Below, in pieces: positions 1 to 8,141 of a stretch of 64,000 nt of DNA. Every line of letters begins with the position of its first letter. Within the stretch, counting starts at the first letter, position 1. Both the position numbers and the translations under genes were made by a program. Under the pieces are notes generated by a model. That model was not told the origin of the DNA and made no database searches. It worked only from the letters and a program-made list of their open reading frames with translations. The DNA is from Maritimibacter sp. (GTDB taxonomy: Bacteria; Pseudomonadota; Alphaproteobacteria; Rhodobacterales; Rhodobacteraceae): NCBI GenBank assembly GCA_002695005.1, contig NZNT01000021.1, forward strand, positions 40,682 to 104,681, in the 5' to 3' direction.

Positions 1-914
1 TAGTCACACAGGATCGTCACGATGGTATGGCCCGGCCCCATTTCGCGCGCCATCTGAACGGCGCCCGCGATGTTGATTGCCGACGAGCCGCCGACGCAGA
101 GCCCCTCGTTCTCGAGCAAGTCAAAGGCATAGGGCAGCGCTTCGGCATCCGTCGCGCGGTAGACCATATCGGGGGTGATCCCCTCAAGGTTCGCCGTAAT
201 GCGCCCCTGCCCGATCCCTTCGGTGATCGACGAGCCTTCGGAGGCGAATTCGCCGGTGGTGTAATAGCTGTAGAGCGCCGCACCCTCAGGGTCCACGAGC
301 GCCACCTTGACCCCCTTGGGCTGGAGTGACAGGGCCAGCCCGCCCAGTGTGCCGCCCGACCCCACCGCGCAGACCACGCCGTCGACCTTACCGCCGGTCT
401 GGTCCCAGATCTCGGGCCCGGTCGTTTCCTCGTGCGCGCGACGGTTTGCGACGTTGTCGAACTGGTTGGCCCAGATCGCGCCCTTGTTGTCCGAGCGCGC
501 GATTTCAGCGGCAAGCCGGCCGGAGTATTTCACATAGTTGTTCGGGTTCTTGTAGGGGACCGCCGGCACTTCGACGAGCTCGGCGCCCGCGATCCGGATC
601 ATGTCTTTCTTTTCCTGGCTCTGCGTCTCGGGAATCACGATGATCGAACGAAACCCCATCGCGGATGCGACGAGGCCAATGCCGATGCCCGTGTTGCCCG
701 CCGTGCCCTCGACGATCGTGCCGCCGGGGGCGAGTTCCCCACGCTCGATCGCATCGCAGATGATAAAGAGCGCAGCGCGGTCCTTGACCGACTGCCCGGG
801 ATTCATGAATTCGCACTTGCCGTAGATGTCGCAGCCCGTCTCTTCCGAGGCTTTCTTGAGCTTCACCAAAGGCGTGTTGCCGATCAGATCGATCATATCC
901 TTGCGGGTGTCCAT
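1..914 (-). CDS. cysK: Cysteine synthase A, 3' end cut by the window edge
   Basis: PLP enzyme that makes cysteine from O-acetylserine and sulfide. It reads from an ATG at 914 to the left edge without a stop (304 codons), so the C-terminal few dozen residues lie outside. SVKDR (Lys44) is the PLP-binding lysine motif, EGTAGNTGIG (about residues 69-78) is the substrate/PLP loop, and VCAVGSGGTLGG is the PLP-phosphate loop. The substrate loop has Ala where Escherichia coli CysK has Ser (TSGNTG). It lies 58 bases downstream of trgB on the same strand. The order trgA-trgB-cysK matches the Rhodobacter sphaeroides tellurite-resistance locus, where cysK also contributes to resistance. Cystathionine beta-synthase is the only close alternative, and the lack of a visible haem or CBS domain disfavours it. 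Confidence 0.93.
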   Translation of the reverse strand, partial: MDTRKDMIDLIGNTPLVKLKKASEETGCDIYGKCEFMNPGQSVKDRAALFIICDAIERGELAPGGTIVEGTAGNTGIGIGLVASAMGFRSIIVIPETQSQEKKDMIRIAGAELVEVPAVPYKNPNNYVKYSGRLAAEIARSDNKGAIWANQFDNVANRRAHEETTGPEIWDQTGGKVDGVVCAVGSGGTLGGLALSLQPKGVKVALVDPEGAALYSYYTTGEFASEGSSITEGIGQGRITANLEGITPDMVYRATDAEALPYAFDLLENEGLCVGGSSAINIAGAVQMAREMGPGHTIVTILCD

Positions 915-972
915 GAGGCTGCCTCGTCCTTCGCTGCGTCTGTTTTCTTGGTATGTGACCGGCGGGCGGGTA

Positions 973-2103
973 TCAAGCGCCCGCGCGCAACCGGTCGCGG
1001 TTGAGCGCCAGCCAGAGCACCGAGATGACGAGCGGCCCCGAGGCCACCTCACCCGTGCGCACCATCTCGATCAGGCTGTCGAGCGGCACGACGTGAGAGC
1101 GGATATCCTCGTTCTCTTCAGCAGCCCCCGCAACCGTGCCATCCTGGTCGGCAAGATAGGCTTCGGCGACGTAGGAGTAGACATACTCAGCCACCATGCC
1201 CGGGCTTGGGTAGTGCCCGCTGATGAAATGGAGTGTGCCAAGATCAAGCCCGGTCTCTTCTTGTGCCTCCCGCCGTGCGGTCGTCTCGACGCTTTCGTCC
1301 GGCTCGACGCGGCCTGCGATGGGCTCAAGCACCCAGGGCATCGGATCGCCTCGCAGGTGCGGCCCCACACGAAACTGTTCGATGACAAGAGCGGTGTCGG
1401 CGACCGGGTCATAGGGCAGCACGGTCACTGCATCGCCGCTTACGAATCCCGCGCGGGTCGCGGGGTCGCTCCATGACCCGTCGAACCGGCGAAAGCTCAG
1501 GTCTTTTTCAACAACTGTGAAATAGTTGCCGTAAGGCCTGCTGTGCACAAGAGTCTCCACATCCTCCTGCGACGTGGCCGCGCTGCGCACTGTCGCGGGC
1601 AATGGAGCGGCTGCGCGCACCCTGCTGGCCGCACGAAGCCAGATCTGGCTCATGCGGGACGCCAGCGTTTCGGCGTCAATCCTGCCGAAGTAGTCCATCG
1701 CCTCCTCAGCGGCGGCCAGCCAGCGCGGGGCATGGCGGGCTTCCCACTCAGCCAGCGACCATGGGCCGCCCGCCTCGGGCGGCGACGAGGGCCGATAGCG
1801 AACCGCGTCACGCGGACCTTCCGCAGTTTCTACATTGGCCGGCACGAGGTCGTAGTCGAACCCACCTTCGAAGAAATCGAGCCGGGCGCGGTGCGTGGGG
1901 TCGAGCCCGTCAAGCAGCAGCCCATTTGAAGACCCGTCCGGGTCATCGATGAGCACAGGGTAATCGGCTCCCGCAACCCAATGTGTCCGGACGCCCGCGA
2001 GCGTCGCCGGGATCGCGCGCACGCCTTCCGGATCGCCAAGCACGATGTCGCGCAGAGGGCGGCAACGTAGTGTCCCGAAGACGAAAAGCGGCGCTTCGTT
2101 CAC
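973..2103 (-). CDS. trgB: TrgB-type tellurite-resistance protein: gamma-glutamylcyclotransferase-like domain fused to a NUDIX hydrolase
   Basis: A 376-residue two-domain protein. Residues 1-120 resemble a gamma-glutamylcyclotransferase-like (GGCT/AIG2) fold beginning FVFGTLR. Residues 185-376 form a NUDIX hydrolase of the ADP-ribose pyrophosphatase type, with a complete NUDIX box from Gly264 to Leu286 (Glu270, REAQEETGL). The likely activity is nucleotide-sugar pyrophosphatase; the role of the N-terminal domain is unknown. Its ATG overlaps the trgA stop by 4 bases, so the two are translationally coupled, and cysK follows. TrgB is named from R. sphaeroides, where trgAB raise tellurite resistance. 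The family call is firm; the physiological role is inferred from synteny. Confidence 0.85.
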   Translation of the reverse strand: MNEAPLFVFGTLRCRPLRDIVLGDPEGVRAIPATLAGVRTHWVAGADYPVLIDDPDGSSNGLLLDGLDPTHRARLDFFEGGFDYDLVPANVETAEGPRDAVRYRPSSPPEAGGPWSLAEWEARHAPRWLAAAEEAMDYFGRIDAETLASRMSQIWLRAASRVRAAAPLPATVRSAATSQEDVETLVHSRPYGNYFTVVEKDLSFRRFDGSWSDPATRAGFVSGDAVTVLPYDPVADTALVIEQFRVGPHLRGDPMPWVLEPIAGRVEPDESVETTARREAQEETGLDLGTLHFISGHYPSPGMVAEYVYSYVAEAYLADQDGTVAGAAEENEDIRSHVVPLDSLIEMVRTGEVASGPLVISVLWLALNRDRLRAGA

Positions 2104-2564
2104 CGCGACCGCCGAGCCACCCAGGCTGTGATGGAACCAACGACGACGCCACCCACGAGGATCGCCACCACAACATCCGGCTGCGCCACCTTGAGTCCGT
2201 AGTCCAGCATAGCCTCGAACACGCCCGCCACCGCTTCCATCACCGTCGCGTAGGAATTCCGCAACGCCCGGTCGAGCATGAGCTCCGACGCGAAGGCAAA
2301 AAGCGTCAGGAGCGTCTGCACCACGGAGGAGGTCAGCCCGATTGCAATGGGGCTTCCGGTCCCTTTTTGCAGTTTCGGACCAGTGAAGAACCAGCCGACG
2401 ATCAGCCCCATGAAGGCCGCGACAGGATGCAGCCAGGTAAGGGGATAACCCTCGTCGAAATAAGCCCGCGTGAGTTCCGAGACGCCCACGCCCAGGACTG
2501 CAAGCAGAAGAGCGGCCACCAGCCCGGCGAAGGTCGGCATACGTCTCGCATTCAGTCGCGCCAT
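2100..2564 (-). CDS. trgA: TrgA family membrane protein (tellurite resistance)
   Basis: A 154-residue protein with about four hydrophobic segments (roughly residues 12-35, 43-62, 70-95 and 128-148), a basic N terminus and a basic C-terminal tail (ARRSR). It is an inner-membrane protein with no catalytic motif visible. AAGGGGA lies 7 bases before the ATG. It overlaps trgB by 4 bases and sits 16 bases after cfa, so cfa-trgA-trgB-cysK may be one transcript. The name rests on length, hydrophobicity pattern, start MARLNARRMPTFAGL and the trgB-cysK neighbourhood. Its biochemical function is not established in any organism I know of. Confidence 0.82.
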   Translation of the reverse strand: MARLNARRMPTFAGLVAALLLAVLGVGVSELTRAYFDEGYPLTWLHPVAAFMGLIVGWFFTGPKLQKGTGSPIAIGLTSSVVQTLLTLFAFASELMLDRALRNSYATVMEAVAGVFEAMLDYGLKVAQPDVVVAILVGGVVVGSITAWVARRSR

Positions 2565-2580
2565 GTGCGGTCCCCTTGGT

Positions 2581-3789
2581 TTACGCGGGCTTTCCTATCG
2601 TGACCTGGACGACATCGCAATTCTGCGAATGGAACGCTGCCGCGCAGCCGGCAAGGTAGAAGTTCCACATCCGCCGGAAGCGGTCATCGAAACCAAGGGC
2701 CGAAACCTGATCCCATTTGTCGTTGAACGTTTCGAACCAGCGGCGCAGCGTCTGGCTATAGCTCTCGCCGAAGGCAATCTGGTCGCGCAACGCGAGTCCC
2801 GCTTTTTCGATCTCTTCCCGCAGCACGGTCTTGGAGGGGAGCATACCCCCCGGGAAAATGTATTTCTGGATGAAATCCACGCCCTTGCGATACCGCTCGT
2901 AGCGGCGTTCGGTCAGTGTGATGATCTGGAGCGTCGCACGCTTGCCGGGCTTGAGGCATTTCTTGAGTGTTTCGAAATAGACCGGCCAGTATTTCTGCCC
3001 CACTGCTTCGAACATCTCGATAGATGCGATGCCATCGTATTGCCCGGTCTCGTTGCGATAATCCTGCAATTTGAAGGTAACCATGTCGGAAAGGCCAGCT
3101 TTTTCAATACGCTCCACGGCGTAGTTGTACTGTTCCTGGCTGATCGTCAGGCAGGTGACGCGCAGCCCCCTTTCCCCTGCCGCATATTCCGCGAAGCCAC
3201 CCCAGCCGCATCCGATCTCGAGAACATGATCGCCCGGCTGAGCACCGATCTGATCGACCATGCTCGCGTATTTCTGGGTCTGCGCTTTCTCGAGGCTCTC
3301 CTGCCCGGTTCGGAATAGCGCGGAACTGTAGGTCATCGTTTCATCGAGCCAAAGCGTGTAGAAGTCGTTGCCAAGGTCGTAATGAGCCGAGATGTTCTTT
3401 TTCGCCTGCCGTTTGGTGTTGCGCTGGAGCCAATGGCGGAACCGCTCGTAGGTGCGCACGAGGCCCGCCCCGTTGAAGCCGGCATAGAGCACGTCGTTGC
3501 CGTCCTGAATGAAGTCGAGAAAGGCCTGAAGATCCGGCGTTGACCAGCCGCCCTCGATATAGCTGTCGCAAAAGCCGAGATCGCCCTCACGCACGAGGCG
3601 GGCGAAGACGTCGTCGGAATGGATATGCACCTCGGCGACCTGCCCGATAGCCTTGCCCTCGGCGCGGAAGACACGCCCGTCGGGCATGACGAAGTCGATG
3701 CGACCCTTGCCGATCTTCCCGGCGATGTGAAAGACCTGCGCGAAGTAGCGGGGCAAGCCGTGCTGCCCCCGTGTCGAGGTGTGGATCAT
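2581..3789 (-). CDS. cfa: Cyclopropane-fatty-acyl-phospholipid synthase
   Basis: SAM-dependent methyltransferase that adds a methylene bridge to unsaturated acyl chains of membrane phospholipids, a modification linked to acid, heat and oxidative stress. The 402-residue length is typical. The hallmark HYDLGNDFYTLWLD lies at about residues 136-149, and the SAM-binding motif VLEIGCGWGGFAEYAA at about 189-204. AGGGA lies 8 bases before the ATG. It is 60 bases downstream of phr and 16 bases upstream of trgA. Photolyase and Cfa co-occur in singlet-oxygen (RpoE/ChrR) regulons of Rhodobacter, but I found no convincing RpoE promoter here. Confidence 0.92.
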   Translation of the reverse strand: MIHTSTRGQHGLPRYFAQVFHIAGKIGKGRIDFVMPDGRVFRAEGKAIGQVAEVHIHSDDVFARLVREGDLGFCDSYIEGGWSTPDLQAFLDFIQDGNDVLYAGFNGAGLVRTYERFRHWLQRNTKRQAKKNISAHYDLGNDFYTLWLDETMTYSSALFRTGQESLEKAQTQKYASMVDQIGAQPGDHVLEIGCGWGGFAEYAAGERGLRVTCLTISQEQYNYAVERIEKAGLSDMVTFKLQDYRNETGQYDGIASIEMFEAVGQKYWPVYFETLKKCLKPGKRATLQIITLTERRYERYRKGVDFIQKYIFPGGMLPSKTVLREEIEKAGLALRDQIAFGESYSQTLRRWFETFNDKWDQVSALGFDDRFRRMWNFYLAGCAAAFHSQNCDVVQVTIGKPA

Positions 3790-3849
3790 CCCTTGGTCCC
3801 TGTCATTTTGCTCAGGTGAGCGGATTTTTTGCGTTACGGCAAGGCTTTC

Positions 3850-5277
3850 TTAGCCGTCGTTTGCACCGGATCGGTTCTGGTATGCTTCGAGCGCGGCTTC
3901 GCGCCCTTCCTTCAAATCAACGACGGGTTCGGCAGGATAGTTTCGGTCCGGTCCCATGTTCCAACGGCGCGGGATCGCGGCGAAGTAGTCGCGTGCAGTG
4001 TCCGGCGGGTGCGGTTGCCCTTCGGCGATCCAACGGCGGATGTAGATCCGGTCCGGGTCGAATTTTTCGGCCTGAGTGGCAGGATTGAAGATGCGAAAAT
4101 ACGGCGCGGCATCCGGGCCGGATCCCGCCACCCACTGCCAGCCCATCGCATTCGACGCCGGGTCCCAGTCGGTGAGGCAATCGTCAAACCACGCCTGCCC
4201 GACGCGCCAGTGAACCATGCAATGCTTGGTCAGGTAACTCGCCACGATCATCCGCGCGCGGTTGTGCATGTAACCGGTGACATACATCTCGCGCAGCGCA
4301 GCGTCCACGAAAGGCTCGCCGGTGCGCGCCTGTTTCCACGCCTGCACCTCGGCCAGCCGCTCATCCTCGCGCCACGGGAATTCATCCCAGCCCTCGCGCC
4401 AGTTGTCAGTGAGGATTTGCGGATAATGGAACAGCAGATGATAGGCGAACTCGCGCCAGACGACTTCTTTCAGGAAATGTTCGGCCCCAGCCTTTCCGGC
4501 GTCCACCGCGCGCAACCCGGCGGCCCAAAGCTGGCGCGGGGAGATCTCGCCATAGGTGAGATATTCCGACATCCGGCTGGTCGCGTCCTCGGCGGGAAGG
4601 TCGCGGTCGGTCTTGTAGCGTTCGATCTTCTGGCCCGTGAAGGCACCGAGCCGGGCCTGTGCCGCCGCTTCGCCGGGATTGCTGTGTTTGGCGAGGATGG
4701 CGGCACCCCGATTCATCGCCGCCCCCATCTGCCAGTCCTCGAGTAGGTCAGTTTCTGGCCAGGCCTGCGGCGCCGTGATCTCCGGCACGGAAAGCGGCGA
4801 AGCGACTTTGCGGTCCTTCACGGCCCGCCAGAAAGGCGAATACACCTTGTAGGGGCCGCCGCCCTTTGTCTCCACCGTCCAAGGCTCGAAGATCAGGTGA
4901 CCTTCGTGGCTCTGCGCCGTGATCCCGGCGTCTTTCAGCGCTGACTTGACGTCGGTGTCCCGCTCGATCGCTTCGGGGTCGTAGGCGCGACTCCAATGGA
5001 CTTCTCGCGCACCGGTCTCCTCAATGACTTCGTTCAGCACGTCCAGCGCGCGGCCCCGGCGCAGGACGAGCCTGAGGCCCCGCGCTTCGAGCGCATCCGC
5101 GAACACCCGAAGCCCCTCGCCCAGCCGCCATTTCGCAGCGGCCCCCAGACTGTCGACCGTGTGGTCGCGGATGAACAGCGGGATGACCGGCCCCGCCTGA
5201 GCAGCGGCGGTGAGAGCAGGATGGTCGGAGAGCCGAAGGTCGCGGCGCAGCCAGAGGATCACGGGTTTGGACATCAT
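3850..5277 (-). CDS. phrB: Deoxyribodipyrimidine photolyase (class I CPD family)
   Basis: Light-driven repair of cyclobutane pyrimidine dimers using FADH-. Residues 2-165 are the antenna-binding Rossmann domain (PVILWLRRDLRLSDHPAL). Residues 200-470 are the all-helical FAD domain, with TSRMSEYLTYGEISPRQLW, EVVWREFAYHLLFHYPQ, the MHNRARM motif and DWDPASNAMGWQWVAGSG. Conserved Trp positions of the electron-transfer chain are present. The open frame extends to a TTG at 5325 but would then overlap the upstream gene, so I chose the tandem ATG-ATG at 5277/5274. Either ATG is possible and no strong Shine-Dalgarno separates them. It sits 31 bases after the SRPBCC gene and 60 bases before cfa. Confidence 0.93.
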   Translation of the reverse strand: MMSKPVILWLRRDLRLSDHPALTAAAQAGPVIPLFIRDHTVDSLGAAAKWRLGEGLRVFADALEARGLRLVLRRGRALDVLNEVIEETGAREVHWSRAYDPEAIERDTDVKSALKDAGITAQSHEGHLIFEPWTVETKGGGPYKVYSPFWRAVKDRKVASPLSVPEITAPQAWPETDLLEDWQMGAAMNRGAAILAKHSNPGEAAAQARLGAFTGQKIERYKTDRDLPAEDATSRMSEYLTYGEISPRQLWAAGLRAVDAGKAGAEHFLKEVVWREFAYHLLFHYPQILTDNWREGWDEFPWREDERLAEVQAWKQARTGEPFVDAALREMYVTGYMHNRARMIVASYLTKHCMVHWRVGQAWFDDCLTDWDPASNAMGWQWVAGSGPDAAPYFRIFNPATQAEKFDPDRIYIRRWIAEGQPHPPDTARDYFAAIPRRWNMGPDRNYPAEPVVDLKEGREAALEAYQNRSGANDG

Positions 5278-5308
5278 GGGGGCAATACGCGCCAGATCGC
5301 GTGCCGGT

Positions 5309-5746
5309 TCACCGCCCTTCGGCAAATTCCTTGAATGCTTCCATGTTGTTGCGGGTCTGTTTCTTGAACATGCCGGGCGTGACGATTGCCATTACCTTGA
5401 GCAGGAAATTCGACGGCTGGAACTCGCACAACATGGTCCATTCGGTCGCGCCGTCGTCCAGCTCCTCGAAATGGTTCTCATTGCGGTTCCACATGCCATC
5501 GGCTTCGTAGACGGCGGTGAACCGGTCCGGAAGCGCCCGCACTTCCAGCGTTTCGACCATTTCGATGGTGCGGCTGCCCATACGGAACACGAGTTTCGAC
5601 TGCGATCCCTCCCGCCCGGGCTCCCCCGACAGATGGGTGAAGGACACGAGCCCCTCCTGCCACTTGGCGAGGTTGTCTGGGTCGTCGAAGAGCGCCACGA
5701 CAGCGTCGCGGGGGCGGTCGATCACAATGCGTTCGATGTATTTCAT
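5309..5746 (-). CDS. SRPBCC-fold (START/Bet v1-like) protein
   Basis: A 145-residue cytosolic protein of the SRPBCC superfamily, a hydrophobic-ligand-binding helix-grip fold. It begins MKYIERIVIDRPRDAVVALF, the typical first strand and helix, and ends in a long helix (NNMEAFKEFAEG). The start at 5746 is chosen over an upstream ATG at 5794 because GGAGG lies 7 bases before it. A consensus -35 (TTGACA, read on the minus strand at 5789-5794) lies upstream with a weak -10. The ligand is unknown. Position just before phr suggests it heads the phr-cfa-trgAB-cysK run. Confidence 0.75.
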   Translation of the reverse strand: MKYIERIVIDRPRDAVVALFDDPDNLAKWQEGLVSFTHLSGEPGREGSQSKLVFRMGSRTIEMVETLEVRALPDRFTAVYEADGMWNRNENHFEELDDGATEWTMLCEFQPSNFLLKVMAIVTPGMFKKQTRNNMEAFKEFAEGR

Positions 5747-5804
5747 GGGGCCTCCGGCATTGGCTAGTGAGGCGATTTGCGCCCGGACTGTCAAGCGGAG
5801 GGTT

Positions 5805-5830
5805 CCCCCGGCACCCGTGGGCGCCGGGGG
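5805..5830 (-). terminator. GC-rich hairpin after the BCCT transporter gene
   Basis: CCCCCGGC (5805-5812) pairs with GCCGGGGG (5823-5830), and the intervening bases extend the stem with one mismatch. It lies 6 bases past the transporter stop codon on the minus strand. There is no U-run, so it is a strong hairpin with only moderate support as an intrinsic terminator. It separates the transporter from the SRPBCC gene. Confidence 0.5.
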
Positions 5831-5836
5831 CGAGGA

Positions 5837-7498
5837 TCATTCAGCCGCGAGGGCGTCCTTGACCATTTGGCGTTCCGAGGAAAGCCCCTTCCAGATCGCG
5901 AAGCACATGATCAGCAGGATGATCGTGAAGGGTAGCCCGGTGGAGATCACCATGGATTGCAGCGAACTCAGGCCCCCGGCCGAGAGCAGGAGCACGATGG
6001 CCACCGCGCCCTCGAAGATGCACCAGAAGACACGCTGGGGAACTGGCGCATCGACCTTGCCACCCGCAGTAATCGTGTCGATGACCAACGAACCGGAGTC
6101 CGAAGATGTCACGAAGAACACGATCACGAGGATGATTCCGACGAGCGAGGTGACCCCTGCGATCGGAAGCACGTCGAGCATCTTGAAGAGCTTGAGCTCG
6201 AGCGAGGCGTCCTGAGCGGCGGTGTAGCCGTCCTGAACAACCTGCTGGATCGCGGTACCACCGAACACGGCCATCCACAGCACGCAGACCATCGACGGAA
6301 TCAGCAGCACGCAGATAATGAACTCGCGCACCGATCGACCGCGCGACACTCGGGCGATGAACATGCCCACGAACGGCGACCAGGAGATCCACCATGCCCA
6401 GTAGAAGGATGTCCAGCCCTGCATGAAGTTGACGTCCTCACGGCCCACCGGGTTCGAAAGTGCCGGCAGATACTGGAAGTAGGCCACGAGATAGTCGACG
6501 AAGCCCGTCAGCACGGCCACGGTCGGTCCGACGATCAGCACGAAGAGCAGCAGAATAGCTGCAAGGCCCATGTTGATCTCGGACAAGATCTTGACCCCGC
6601 CGTCGAGACCCCGAACGACCGAAATCAGTGCGACCGCAGTGATGGCCGAAATCAGGATCACTTCCGTCGTGGCCCCCACCGGAACACCGAACAGCTCGTT
6701 CAGGCCCGCGTTCGCCTGCGTTGCACCGAAGCCCAGCGATGTCGCAAGCCCGAAGAGCGTCGCAAAGACCGCCAGTGTATCGATGATGTGACCCCACCAG
6801 CCCCAGACGCGCTCACCGAGGAGCGGGTAGAACGCCGAGCGGATCGTCAGCGGCAGGCCCTTGTTGTAGCTGAACAGCGCGAGCGCCAAAGCCACGACTG
6901 CATAGATCGCCCAGGGGTGCAGACCCCAGTGGAAGATCGTCGCCGCCATGCCGAGCCGGATCGCTTCCGCCTCGTTTCCTTCCGCGCCGCCCAGCGGAGC
7001 CCAGTCGGTGCGGACACCATCTTCGACAGTGGTGCCTCCGAGGGCCGTCGAGAAGTGCGTCATGGGCTCCGACACGCCGTAGAACATCAGCCCGATGCCC
7101 ATGCCCGCGGCAAACAGCATCGCGAACCAGCCGATGTAGCTGTAATCCGGTCGCGCATCCACGCCACCCAACCGGACGTTGCCCAGAGGCGTAACGATCA
7201 GGAGAAGGCAGAAGATGACGAAAAGGTTCGCAGCCCCGAGGAAGAACCAGTCGAAACTCTTGGTCACGAACGAGAACATGGCCGAGAAAGCTTCCCCGGC
7301 CTGTTCCGGCAGCGCCAGCGTGTAGAACACGAAAGCGATGATCGCGAGCCCGGAGATGAGAAACACCGGGTTGTGAATGTCGAGCCCGAAAGGCCCGATA
7401 TTCGTTTCAATATTGTCCTGACCGATCTCGTATTCGGTCTCGATGATATCGGAATGACCGGATGGTTCCGGTATCCCTTGTCCGTCGGTTTCCGCCAT
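5837..7498 (-). CDS. BCCT family transporter (betaine/choline/carnitine type)
   Basis: Inner-membrane secondary transporter of the BCCT family; typical substrates are glycine betaine, choline, carnitine or DMSP. It has 553 residues and about 12 membrane spans. GWFAMLFAAGMGIGLMFYG (about residues 123-141) is the conserved first-repeat segment with the GMGIG unwound helix. FHWGLHPWAIY (189-199) and GWTSFYWAWWISWSPF (361-376) contain the aromatic residues of the substrate box. The acidic N terminus (residues 1-35) is cytosolic. It begins 27 bases after the stop of the universal stress protein gene, so the two are probably co-transcribed. Substrate is not predictable from sequence alone. Confidence 0.9.
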   Translation of the reverse strand: MAETDGQGIPEPSGHSDIIETEYEIGQDNIETNIGPFGLDIHNPVFLISGLAIIAFVFYTLALPEQAGEAFSAMFSFVTKSFDWFFLGAANLFVIFCLLLIVTPLGNVRLGGVDARPDYSYIGWFAMLFAAGMGIGLMFYGVSEPMTHFSTALGGTTVEDGVRTDWAPLGGAEGNEAEAIRLGMAATIFHWGLHPWAIYAVVALALALFSYNKGLPLTIRSAFYPLLGERVWGWWGHIIDTLAVFATLFGLATSLGFGATQANAGLNELFGVPVGATTEVILISAITAVALISVVRGLDGGVKILSEINMGLAAILLLFVLIVGPTVAVLTGFVDYLVAYFQYLPALSNPVGREDVNFMQGWTSFYWAWWISWSPFVGMFIARVSRGRSVREFIICVLLIPSMVCVLWMAVFGGTAIQQVVQDGYTAAQDASLELKLFKMLDVLPIAGVTSLVGIILVIVFFVTSSDSGSLVIDTITAGGKVDAPVPQRVFWCIFEGAVAIVLLLSAGGLSSLQSMVISTGLPFTIILLIMCFAIWKGLSSERQMVKDALAAE

Positions 7499-7525
7499 GT
7501 GACGTCCTTCCCTGTTCGCTTTCGT

Positions 7526-7945
7526 TCAGTCGCCGCGCACGACCATGACCGAGCACTTCGCATGTCCTGCGACCTTGCCGCCGTTGGATGGCCAGACGTA
7601 GTCCACTAGTCCCGGAACGTGGCTCTGCATCACGACCAGATCGGCGCCCGTCTCGCCGACCGCCTTGAGCAACGCATCATCCAGTTCTGTCACCGGGTCA
7701 TGCGACGTCATCGCGTGATGTTTCGTCCGGATGCCGTGCATCTCACCCTGCGAGGCTGCGAATTCGCCGAGCTTTTGGGCGAATTCCTCCGGATTGTGGC
7801 CAAGCTTGCCCGGCGTGCCGGTGCCGACCGCGACAAATGTTACGTCGCAGTCGTAAAGCTTGGCCAGGTCGGCTGTGACCGCGAGCGCGTGTTTCAATCC
7901 GTCAATATGCGCCAGATCTACCGGCGCCATGATGTTTTTGAACAT
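7526..7945 (-). CDS. Universal stress protein (UspA family)
   Basis: A 139-residue single-domain UspA-fold protein beginning MFKNIMAPVDLAH, with the acidic residue of the first strand (Asp10) typical of the family. The C-terminal nucleotide loop (DLVVMQSHVPG, then GGKVAGHAKCSVMVV) is a divergent form of the G-2x-G-9x-G-S/T ATP motif, so ATP binding is uncertain. The start at 7945 has GAAAGGGGG 5 bases upstream; a longer open frame to 8101 lacks a ribosome site. It lies 27 bases upstream of the BCCT transporter, an association common for UspA proteins that tune transporters. Confidence 0.85.
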   Translation of the reverse strand: MFKNIMAPVDLAHIDGLKHALAVTADLAKLYDCDVTFVAVGTGTPGKLGHNPEEFAQKLGEFAASQGEMHGIRTKHHAMTSHDPVTELDDALLKAVGETGADLVVMQSHVPGLVDYVWPSNGGKVAGHAKCSVMVVRGD

Positions 7946-8077
7946 GGTCCCCCTTTCGAGCGGGTCGGAGACCGTTTGCTGGCCAATCGCCCGCCTTTGT
8001 TGTCGTGACAGGAGGCACCCGGCACCCGCTTGGCGCCTCCCAGTGGGGAAAGGGTAGCGCGAATTTGGGGCGAAGCC

Positions 8078-8117
8078 AAAAAGAAAAGCCATTTGCGACA
8101 TGGGTGTCGCAAATGGC
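8078..8117 (-). terminator. Intrinsic terminator of acuI
   Basis: A perfect 13-base-pair inverted repeat, GCCATTTGCGACA (8088-8100) and TGTCGCAAATGGC (8105-8117), with a 4-base loop. On the minus strand it is followed by a run read as TTTTCTTTTTGG (8078-8087). It lies 24 bases past the acuI stop codon. This is one of the clearest intrinsic terminators in the window. Confidence 0.88.
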
Positions 8118-8141
8118 CTCCCAAATGCCGCTCGGGCTGGC

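Noticed and set aside
1..914. cysK as a truncated pseudogene
   Set aside because: The frame is open to the window edge and all N-terminal motifs are intact. The missing part is explained by the window boundary.
5957..7609. 550-codon plus-strand open frame
   Set aside because: Antisense to the BCCT transporter; His/Arg/Asp-rich shadow sequence.
8011..8040. GGAGGC/GCCTCC inverted repeat between the stress-protein gene and acuI
   Set aside because: Arms of only 6 bases with a long loop and no U-run; probably chance in GC-rich DNA.
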